Shown one piece after another: positions 55,469 to 64,000 of a DNA stretch of 64,000 nt. The notes beneath the pieces are model-generated. The model saw only the letters and a program-made list of their open reading frames with translations, was not told the DNA's origin and did not search any database. Every line of letters begins with the position of its first letter. Positions within the stretch are counted from its first letter, which is position 1. The translations under genes were made by a program, and so were the position numbers. Origin of the DNA: Taiwanofungus camphoratus (taxonomy: Eukaryota > Basidiomycota > Agaricomycetes > Polyporales > Taiwanofungaceae); the NCBI GenBank assembly GCA_003999685.1, contig CP021230.1, forward strand, positions 124,001-188,000. Direction: 5' to 3'.

Positions 55469-58400
55469 ATGTCGAACGTCAAGCGCACGCGCTCCCAGCT
55501 CACTCTTCCTGAATTTGACATAAACAAGCTCGGTCGGTCTCCTCTCAAAGATGCCAGGACGGCCGCTCGCAATAATCACCATATCTCTTCGAATGTCGTA
55601 ATTTCTTGCGCTGATAGCGAAGACGAAATATTGCTGTCCCCAAGAAAGCAACCGAAAAGACCGTCATCTCCCCTCAAAGATACAGCTCTATCCTCAGAAA
55701 GACTTATCAAACGAAGCAGGCTGGTAAACAACCAGCCAGAAAACCACCCCCTCCCTGTTCGCTCAAAGAAGCCATATTCGACATCCGTTCTTAATGACAA
55801 CCCAGGGTTGTCGGAACCAATTCAGCGCTCTCAGTCTGTCCCCAATTATCCTTCTATTCCTCACATCGACTTCAATCAGGTGCCCCGTTCACCGACTAAA
55901 GTAACCACCCCATTTCGCATTTTCTCCGTGACACTCGAACCGGCAGCGAATACAGTTCCAGATGTCAATATAAAGGAGTTACGAGTATCAAGACCAGAAA
56001 ATCCTTCGGATGTTTCTTTATGTCCTGCTACTCCTACCTCTGCAACGCTGGCATCGCAGATGCTTCCACCGCCACTCTCTCCGCTTACTCCCCTCCCTTC
56101 GACACCTCATCCACTGAGGTATAAGTCTGACTCATCAGGTCATGATCATATGGCCCCTGATCTAGTTCCGCTCGCGACCAATATCAACAACATCAGCGAA
56201 GACCGCCCTGCTTCCTCTTCTCGACCGGCTACTGGTTTCACCTCATTGAGTCGTCTGCCTGTGCCTCGCCCAACGCCATCGCATACGCCGTCATCACCTG
56301 AACGTTTTTCAAGACATCCGTGTCCAAGATCCAAGGCCAAGGTGCACAAATCAGGATGTTCTGCAGGGCCTATTCCTCTCGGTGGACGCATGACACGCTC
56401 AGCCACGTTGCGTCAACGAGAGAATAGGAGAAAGGATGAGAGTACTGGCGGGCCATCGAAGGCGAGTGCCTCTTCTGTATCTAGACAATCAGGTGACACC
56501 AGTGAGTGACTGCTATCCATCAAACGCTTTGTCAACTAATCTAAGTCCATACGCCTTACGTCCAGAGAAAGTCCTCACCTCCGACTCACCATCAACAGGC
56601 AATGCGCCAGCCTTGAGATCCAACTCTGGAGTATCTCGCAAGCGACCTATATCTTTCTCTCTTGCCCAGCCTAGTTCTGCCGCTAAATCTAACCCATCCT
56701 CTCCGGTTAAGTGTCCGGCAACTAACTTCAATACAAGTAGCATGGCGCACTCACAGTACCCCTCGGTCTCGTTGGCACATCTATCTGTAGCGCTCGAGAA
56801 GCTCAGCATGCCACCACCTCCAAGGCCAAATACTAGCATGGGATTTCACGATGCCGGAAGAAGTAACTTGCAAGGGAATCCCGCTCACGGTAGTAACCAG
56901 ACTATCATGGATGATGTATATACCAATAGTGATACCGAGCTGTTCAAGGCGCCGGTCAACACCGAGATACATAGAGACGTAAACAAGAGAGACGTCTTGG
57001 GTCCAGCAAGTGTTCGATCCCTACCTTTAAAGAAGGCGGCGACATTTTCCGCGCTCTCGACGACTCCACGACAGTCTGTCCTCATGCCCCCTCCACCACC
57101 ACCTCCGTCCAACAGCATGACAAGGAGGATAAATATTCACAGTGGCGTGGTAGCAGGAAAACCAAGGGGCAATATCGCTTTTGGGCGTACTCGTGGGCAT
57201 ATTATTCGTGGTCACAGTCGTTCCGAGAGCCGGACGAGGATATTTGGTGTGGGCGCACAAAGTGGCATTTTGAGTCAAAGACGGGTGGTCCAGAAGGCGA
57301 GCCGAGAGACAAGCTTACCGGTCGTCCAAGGAAGTCCAGTGAAAGGAGGTACCAAAGGCGAAGGTTGCGCTGATGCAAAAGATATGGGATTCGATGGATT
57401 GCCTGCAGAAAACGAGCAGTTGGCGGTTTTTGAAAACCCTATCTCGACAGACGCTGCAGGCGTATATGAGGCGGCCATGACACAAATCGGCAGTCAGGTT
57501 AGTGATAAATCTGGTACTACCCACAGACGTGACGATGCATCGCGTCGTGCATCTTTGGCCTCCCAGCACCTCTCTCAGTCGCTTTCATCGCTACCGGAAA
57601 CACCCCCTTCCTTTGCTACCTCTTCTCAGATATCCGCTCCCTCTACAACTCCTGGGAAAGGGAAGGTTATACTACGGGCTGCCAGCAGTAGTTATCCTTC
57701 TGACTCGCAAACAAGTACTCACAATGCCCCTGGCGCAACGACCAAAGCTGCAGGTAGCGGGGCGCATGTATCTGCAAAGAAAGTGACCGAATCAGCCAAT
57801 GCACCGGTCGCTTCAGGTTCTCCAGGCTCATTAGCAGTCTTGAAGGAATGCACCATCTTCGTCGACGTCCGTACGGACGATGGTGATGACGCAGGTGCTT
57901 TATTCGTCGACATGCTCAAGGGCATGGGCGCGAGGGTGAGTTGAGCTGCCGCTATAGTGCTCTGCTCAATATTGACCGAATTGTCCAAGGTCTTGACGCG
58001 CGTCGGACAGACGTGTACCCACATTGTCTATAAGAACGGATTGATGAGTACAGTGACCCGTTATCGGTATATTTATACTACATTATCATGTGTACATCTT
58101 TTGACGTCTTTCTAGACTTTTGACGGAACCAAGACCATTCGTTGTGGGTATCGCATGGGTTGTGGAGTGCGCCGAGCAAAGGTCTCGCGTCAATGAAACT
58201 GAGCATTTGGTCAGTCTGGATGGGGTCAACATTGCAGGCGTGAATAAGGCTCGTCCTCTATTTTGTATTGCGCATGCTTAACGCTGAAATCGCATACACA
58301 GCGACGGCGGTCAATGTTGCCCAAACAGATATGTAATTCGGATCCAAGTTCCAGTTCGCAGAATGTTGTTTCTCCGAAAACACTAGGATCTACTCCAGGT

Positions 58401-58619
58401 GACTCAGATCGGAGGGGAGAGCGTTCATCGGACATGTCTCCTCCGAGTGCGTGGTCTCTGCATTCCAATTAGGCACCATCTTGTCTGACTAACAGCTTGA
58501 ATGCAGCGATTATCACCGGTCACAGCGCTCATAGCAACCTTACTTGCACTTCCAATGATCAGGCTCTACCGCCACTGGAGAAAGCTCGAAAGCGACGTAG
58601 TACATTTTTCGATCCATAA
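55469..58619 (+). CDS. BRCT-domain protein, microcephalin-like
   Basis: Multi-exon host gene, about 937 residues as I splice it: exons 55,469-56,501, 56,566-57,935, 57,990-58,066, 58,116-58,239, 58,302-58,398 and 58,507-58,619; all phases agree. The first ~750 residues are disordered, Ser/Pro/Thr-rich with SPLK and PRSPTK motifs typical of CDK-regulated nuclear proteins. The C-terminus carries one BRCT domain: CTIFVDVRTDDGDDAG, THIVYKNG and the core tryptophan in VVGIAWVVECAEQ, followed by a basic RRRSMLPK motif and the tail KARKRRSTFFDP. BRCT domains bind phosphoproteins in DNA-damage and cell-cycle control. Uncertain points: intron 4 may start at 58,240 (GTGAAT) or 58,249 (GC-AG), and without the last intron translation ends at 58,472. 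An ATG at 55,382 is also in frame. Confidence 0.8.
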
Positions 58620-59044
58620 CTGATGGCATAGTTGGGCGGATGGGCCACAGATGGTTTACTTCTTTCATGTCACAATGTAGCTATGATTATTCTTTTCCGC
58701 CGGGAGAACCTCCCAGTAATCTCAGAGGTGCCTTATCTTCGAGATTAAAGTTCTCAACTTGGTTTGGTGAAAGTATGTACTCACCGAGCGACCTCCTGCT
58801 GGCGGTTCTCTGCTACTCACATCGGTTCATTCAATGAAACACCTGGAATTAGTGGTTGCACGCCTTAACAGATCTTATGTCTGTAATTCATGCCAACACA
58901 GTCTTCCTTCTGAGATCAAGAGGGTTCACAGAGTAAATTCAACCTAAGCTGTGATTTCAACGTGAACTAAGTTATATGAATTGGCGAAATGCAACTGTCG
59001 ATGTCTGAGATGGCAACCAAGGTTTACTGAAAAGTCGTTTCCAA
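58620..59044. other. Intergenic region between convergent genes
   Basis: No coding sequence seen. It holds the 3' ends of the BRCT gene (+) and the coiled-coil gene (-). Confidence 0.6.
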
Positions 59045-60468
59045 TCAATGTACATATGGATATGACGCTCTAGCGACCAGTGGACTCTGTAATTGAGTTT
59101 GCTTCCCTTGCGTTGGGGATGAAGGGACCAATTGCAGTCCGACCTGCGCAGATGGTATTGATCAATGTTAACCACATCGCGTTGGATGAACAGATGCAAG
59201 TAGGACTTACTCCGATGAATGACATAAATCGATTGATGTTTTCTTCCCTGGAACCCTCACCGTCGATCAACAATTGGTTCGTCTTGTCTCTTTTCTCCGA
59301 ATTCAATTGCTGAGACCCGCTATTTACCACCTTACTCTGACTTGCACCAGATCCCATCAAGCCGTATTCTTTCATGAGCGTTCTCACTGTATCAGGTTCA
59401 AGCCTTAACATGTTCGCTATGTCACGAGGAAAGAGCGGTGAGGGTGTGGCTGAATGGAGGTCATAATGAAGTGCTGCTGTCGCACTGTGCGATGAGAATG
59501 TCGTATCAGACAGTTTAGGAGAAGATGCGCCCTGTTTCCGGGTCGATGACGGTGAGCATGGCGATGAATCGCGGGACAGAGGGCGAAGAAGGGGGCGGAG
59601 CGGTTCACCTAATGCCGTCGAACGAATGAGAGCATTGTGCCTACGAGCTTCTCTGCAAAGATAAGAGTGCCTGTCAGCAAGAGCGTACTCCACGAAACTC
59701 GTCGCATACGAGTTGTGTAAGCTCGTCTTCACTTCGAGGATCTGTCTCTTGTATTCTAACACTTCTTTTCTCAACGATTCCGGTATCTGCACCGTGAGCT
59801 ATAACGAGAACGTCAACTTAGAGAGACCGTTCATATGCCATCACGTTATCTGTGTTGTTCAGAAGCATTCTTACCTGCTGACGCACCCGGTTCTCAACTT
59901 CTCTTTGAACGACTTCCTTCACTATTGAGTTCATCTGACTGGTAAGATGATTACGGAGGTGAGTCTTTAGCTCCTCACTGAGCAGTCTCTTCACTCCTTG
60001 CATACGTTCTTCCTGCTGCTGTTGTTGGTCAGCAAGTTGTTTGCGTACTATATCTACCTAAGTACAAATACAGTGCATATAATGAGTGCATAAACAGAGG
60101 ATTGACGTCTGTAATGGCATTACCTGGTGAATGGCGCTTATCGCGGGCCCTAACGCTGCTAGTTTCACGGTCTGATCGCTCAATGTATCGAAAGTCACTC
60201 CTAAAGTACTCAGTGTAAGTTTCATCGTCCCTAGAAGTTCATTTACTGCCTGCAGATCTGGCCCGTAGGGAGCGGTTGTATCTCGGGAAGCCAGGGCTGG
60301 CGTAGCAGCTGAACCCGGCGAGGTCGGTGTGGTGAGCATGGTTTCACTGTTCAAGTGGTCGATTCGTGAATGATATGCTGATTCAGGGGCGGGAAGGACA
60401 GCAGATAACTCCATGTTTTTAAATCGGGAGGAATTGGCCCCAGCATGGTTCGGCTTGTTTCCAAGCAT
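59045..60468 (-). CDS. Conserved basidiomycete coiled-coil protein, function unknown
   Basis: Five exons on the minus strand: 60,468-60,124, 60,057-59,875, 59,798-59,710, 59,652-59,211 and 59,143-59,045, 385 residues. Introns are 57-76 bp, with donors GTAATG, GTAAGA, GTATGC and GTAAGT and acceptors ending AG; all phases agree. The N-terminal ~75 residues are disordered (TTPTSPGSAATPAL). Then APYGPDLQAVNELLGTMK and a long coiled coil (~100-200) with a Q-run (DQQQQQEER) and charged heptads, and EARRHNALIRS...PLRPLLRP. Near the C-terminus is an LFPRDIANMLRLEPDTVRTLMKEYGL-type segment, then SREENINRFMSFIG. I recall this architecture from uncharacterised Agaricomycete proteins; no biochemical role is known to me. 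Confidence 0.8.
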
Positions 60469-61494
60469 GACGACCCCGTGGTAAAAGATCGTGAAAAGGC
60501 AACAACACCCCGGAGCAAACTGATAGCAGACAGTCTGATTCTAGACAAATGGCCATCCTAGACATCCCGTTGACTAGATATAGCCAAAACCTGTAGCTGA
60601 GAGGTCAGACGATGAACACGAGTATGACACGAGTACCGAAAGAATACCTCACTGTGCCTTCTGGATTGATCACAAAAAACGTGTCTGAAGCAAGCTGGCC
60701 GAGGTATGACATTTGCTTATTGTGTGACATGTCAACCTGTCTTCAGCTTGCAGCGAGTCGAGAGCCTTCCGAGTCACAAGGCGATGGTCCTCAAGAGGCA
60801 CAGCCGCAAGTAGCGCCTTTGTGAAATGCTTATTGTTCGCCTATCGCGAAGCCCCCCTAAGATCTCCAGGTGTGAGAAAGAGGCAACGCATAGGACAACT
60901 CCAGGCCTCGGATGACAGGAATAAGACAAACTAGGAGTGACAAGAACACGAGAGAGGCTTCTGGGCTGACATCGGAAAATCATCATAGGGTTGGTTTTCC
61001 GGTGAAAATTGACGAGAAACAAATCAGATACAGTTGCTCAAATCTATGGTTGATTTCTGTGCATGTATTAAGGCTGCTGGCGTTGTCATACGATCACCTA
61101 TCAAGAATGCCTGTGTATATGTACTGTGAATTGTAGTACATCTGCAGTGTATAGGAGAACCGTCACCGACGTCCTAGGATGCGGTACTTTTCATACCAGT
61201 TCGTAATAACGCTCAGACACTCACGGAACATCTTCATTCATGACAAACAAGCTGTGATCAATGGCGGCTATACACCTCAGTAATGTGGTCGAGAGGCACT
61301 GTTTGGACCAAGCGTTAAGCGATTGCTCTTATGCGGCCACCTACTAATTTTGGTACAAGCACTGGATGATCTGTGGCCACCTCTGGCGGTCTCTCATTTC
61401 AGACGCTCAGGTGCTGTACGCTGCGAATAAAAGACTTGTCATCTCATCGCCCCTCTTGAACTGCTTTCACACCTATTTTAAAGAGTTAACCGCC
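60469..61494. other. Intergenic region between divergent genes
   Basis: About 1 kb without a supported gene; presumably contains the promoters of the coiled-coil gene (-) and the SR-tailed gene (+). Short ORFs here have no recognisable motifs or splice context. Confidence 0.55.
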
Positions 61495-62092
61495 ATGGGG
61501 AAGCTCGACAGCATTCACGGCCCACACCCAGAAAGTACTCATACAATGCCCCATCCTGCGTCTCCAGGGATCGTCACTTACCGTCTGCGAGAAAGGATGG
61601 TATATGTCACTCCGGCGGAAACTTACGACGTAAGTCACTCATGCCTGGCCTTTTGCTATCTATGCCTGATGTTGTTTCATTCCACAGCAAGCAATCGCCT
61701 ATGCGAAGACTGTCTTTGCGGACGAGCTTTATGGCGTAGACCCCGAACGAATATCCTTTTCTGTCTCCGTCGTTGTCCAAGGTGGCACACGTACCGTTAG
61801 CATTGGGTCCATGGCATGGAAAGCGGTCATCGCTTCCCTTGCACAATATGAGATCATAGACGTCTTAGTCCAGGATGTCACTCCGGAGGTTGTAGTTCAC
61901 GATGTGGATGAACTGCCGGAATATTCAGAAACCAAAGAACCCAAGGAGTTCTTCTCCCGCTCCCCGTCTCCGTCACATTCCAAATCTCGCACACCTTCAC
62001 GCTCTCCATCCCGCTCTCCATCCCGAAAATCTCACAGCCCAACTCATAGTCCGAGACACAAGGCGATAAACTGGTTAGAAAAACATTTCTGA
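61495..62092 (+). CDS. Small conserved protein with Arg-Ser-rich tail
   Basis: Two exons, 61,495-61,629 and 61,688-62,092, with a 58 bp intron (GTAAGT...CCACAG), 179 residues. The start GCCATGGGG has good context. Residues ~25-125 form a compact domain: TYRLRERMVYVTPAETYD, QAIAYAKTVFADELYGVD, ISFSVSVVVQGG and SMAWKAVIASLAQYEIIDV. The tail (~135-170) is an SR-like repeat (SRTPSRSPSRSPSR). The globular part resembles short hypothetical proteins of basidiomycetes. The SR tail suggests phosphorylation by SRPK-type kinases and nuclear localisation, which is inference only. Confidence 0.75.
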
Positions 62093-62460
62093 CCCCGGAT
62101 TCTGCGATCTCCAATTCTTGGCACCGGCAAGATAACAAATTGACATTTTATGCCCTTGACCTGCACTAGAATATAACACGCCTTGCTCTGTGCTACATTC
62201 ACAGAGCTCGGTCGTTCTGGACAGCGTATAGCCAGCTGTATAATCCACTTTCATACCTCAGGTTGACAAGGGGACGACGTCATTATTTATTGCATACTAC
62301 TTGACAGAGGATCGCTTGGATATCCTTCCCACATGTATAGTATATTTTGCTGTAATTCGCTACTTACCCCTTGATACGTCTTTTTCTTCTGTATACTCTC
62401 ATAGGTCCTTTACACACTCATGTACTAAATACTGCTTGAACAGATCTCTAGAAAGATTCG
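62093..62460. other. Intergenic, nothing recognised
   Basis: Pyrimidine-rich and AT-rich patches; no coding sequence, tRNA or repeat that I can support. Confidence 0.5.
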
Positions 62461-63403
62461 GTGATATCGCCATTTATATGCGCACTTGCTAGCAATCAGT
62501 ATGAATCTCTCAGACTTATCTTCCACCTGTCGGATATTCCCGCCTCAAGCGTTAAGCTAGGACAACCGGTGATCATGAAGTCGGTGTACAACGGGTTCAG
62601 CACGTTCCTGACACAGGTGTTTACATCTCAATCTACCTATCACATATACAGCTGCCATACCACTGCCGTATAGCCTTAGTGACAAGAACTCTTCGGCATC
62701 CAACTTTTGTTGTGGCACCTTCGCACAGCGTTGTTTTCGCCGTCATTGGACGCACTGCGTATTCCTACAAACACATCTCTAACGTCGCAGATTCAACTAA
62801 TCAGCGCTCAGCGTCCACACTTCAGACATTGAGAGTATTCGTCATCTGCCTATGGGTGTCCCATCAGATGAAAATTTCGACTGCTATGAAGGACTGTTGC
62901 AAAAATTTCTCACTAGCGTCTATCGAGTGGTAGTATGTGCCTTGATTCGATCCGTGGTCGATTCGTGACTCGAGCTTCTCTTCCTGTGCTTCAAAATTTC
63001 CTTTGTTGCCTTCCTTGGTGCGCGCTTATAGATCACAGGCCGTTCAACCCGTGCAAGACCTCCGAAGTAGCCAAAAGCTGTTTCGATTACCGTCTGCGAC
63101 CGGTGTACCTCAGTGCTTTAGCACGCCACCGCTATGCCTAAGCGCTTAACAGGCGATTTCCTCTACAAGACGCCCACTTCGGGTACGGTGGACTTTCAAG
63201 CAAGAGGCTCCTCCATCGCCCATCTCACATGCTATCTTCCCCGATCACGGTGATCCCGACCAGTATCTATGCAAGTGATAATTTCTATCAGCTGACTTGC
63301 TTTGCTTTACTTTTTGAAGGCGCGGTTGGTCTCCATATCGATTTGATTGGTCCCCGATGATTGTGAGGCCAGGAAGGCGGTAGCATTGCTACCAGTAACG
63401 ATG
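62461..63403 (+). CDS. Probable multi-exon host gene, unresolved, product unknown
   Basis: Several short coding-like blocks on the plus strand: about 62,490-62,618 (HLSDIPASSVKLGQPVIMK, ending FSTFLTQ), about 62,654-62,850 (RHPTFVVAPSHSVVFAVIG, then YSYKHISNVADSTNQ), about 62,850-62,930 (GVPSDENFDCYEGLLQKFL, in another frame) and about 63,150-63,270 (VRWTFKQEAPPSPISHA, then FPDHGDPDQYLCK). Between the first two, splicing at GTGTTT...TACAG would keep the frame but gives an intron of only 35 bp. I could not find a splice pattern joining the second and third blocks, and no clear start codon. Either a real gene with tiny exons or a decaying one. Confidence 0.35.
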
Positions 63404-63610
63404 TATGCTCCTGGGCGCCAACTTATAAGACAGCCCTGTGCACAGCACCGGTGGTAGTAGACACAGCAACGCTAGACAAGCTCAGAGGTTCTTAATGTAC
63501 ATGACAGTGCAATAAGCATAGCAAGCTCAGTACCAGAAAATGACTCACCTTCCTAGAATACGATGTGCAGGTCCTGAACGATGTGACATCTTGTTCAAAG
63601 ACAAATCGTG
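63404..63610. other. Intergenic between convergent ends
   Basis: No coding sequence supported. Lies at the 3' end of the NAD-kinase-like gene. Confidence 0.5.
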
Positions 63611-64000
63611 TTATGTCCTACTATGCCGCAACAAGGCTTTACTTCTGAAGGTTGCATTGTACTGCAACAGATTGTTGATATCCCTGACCCAGTCATCTTC
63701 TTTCCCCGGACCTGCTCCCTCTCCCTCGCGCATTTCCTCAGGCTCAACAATCGATGAGCGGTTGATGCACGGAATCGGATAGCGGGACGCCTGCACAGTA
63801 ACGGCCTCACCAGGGCCAAGCACGTGAGACGTTACGCCGTCCATTGACAGACCTGCTGAGGCCCGACTTCGCTCGCTTATCTGGGTATCAGGTTGAATAG
63901 AGTCAGATCAAACGCCGAGGAGAAGATGTGCAACATGCGTAAGGCGGAAACATGTGCATCAGGTGGCCAGTTGATGCATGACTCACTCGAAGTGTAATCG
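63611..64000 (-). CDS. Probable NAD kinase, C-terminal end (partial at window edge)
   Basis: Last exon 63,852-63,611 and the edge of the previous exon at 64,000-63,987, separated by a 134 bp intron (GTGAGT...CAGCAG); the gene continues beyond the window. The exon encodes LSMDGVTSHVLGPGEAVTV, then ASRYPIPCINRS, a Glu/Gly-rich insert, and DDWVRDINNLLQYNATFR ending LLRHSRT. The order 'S-DG, L-GE-V-V, S-YP-P, DW---I--LL-fN--FR' is that of the C-terminal end of ATP-NAD kinases, which phosphorylate NAD to NADP. The catalytic GGDG region lies outside the window, so the call rests on this end alone. Confidence 0.5.

Noticed and set aside
60612-61022. Short ORFs on both strands between the coiled-coil and SR-tailed genes
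   Set aside because: No motifs, no start context or introns; composition as expected for intergenic DNA.

Overview
The window looks like a chromosome segment of a filamentous basidiomycete, most likely an Agaricomycete. The reasons are short (about 50-65 bp) GT-AG introns in the host genes, chromodomain-bearing Ty3/Gypsy elements, Ty1/Copia and Tc1/mariner elements, and host proteins of a type I associate with mushroom-forming fungi. I worked by eye, with no database search, so family names rest on motifs and remembered resemblance.

Layout. Positions 1 to about 55,090 are almost entirely nested transposable elements. Positions 1-5,843 hold an old plus-strand Ty3/Gypsy fossil (RT/RNase H, integrase, chromodomain, a 3' zinc-knuckle region and a 3' LTR), disturbed by two copies of a 1.7 kb repeat (R1) with TGAT...ATCA ends. 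Positions 5,844-7,649 hold a broken Tc1/mariner element carrying a solo Copia LTR. A tRNA-like gene lies at 8,859. Copia-1 (9,026-14,702) is nearly whole. Positions 14,808-28,745 hold another R1 copy, a zinc-knuckle ORF1-like relic, a chimeric Copia-1 fragment, several solo LTRs and a partial Copia-2. Positions 28,746-43,137 hold tandem and inverted fossils of the same old Gypsy family (F3), a captured multi-exon-like sequence, and a second Tc1/mariner copy that is almost intact. Positions 43,138-55,086 hold diverged R2/R3 repeats, one of which was split by a young, whole-looking Ty3/Gypsy chromovirus (Gypsy-1, 46,343-54,334). Gypsy-1 has 476 bp LTRs that differ at about two positions and a CATAC target duplication.

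From about 55.1 kb the sequence changes to ordinary host DNA. There is a BRCT (microcephalin-like) protein gene on +, a conserved coiled-coil protein gene on -, a small SR-tailed protein gene on +, a poorly resolved multi-exon gene on +, and the 3' end of a probable NAD kinase gene on -.

The most unusual points are these. (1) Two unrelated-looking Gypsy families both carry an extra zinc-knuckle coding region after the integrase/chromodomain. (2) Both Copia LTR families have a 54-56 bp segment in the transcribed leader with full spliceosomal intron signals, bounded by repeats of its own branch-point/acceptor motif; it is precisely absent from some LTR copies. (3) The R repeats insert with a 4 bp ACGT duplication, and the duplicated CpG has since decayed differently on the two sides. 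(4) Gypsy-1 has a 12-nt primer site complementary to the predicted 5' end of its own RNA, as in Tf1-type self-priming.
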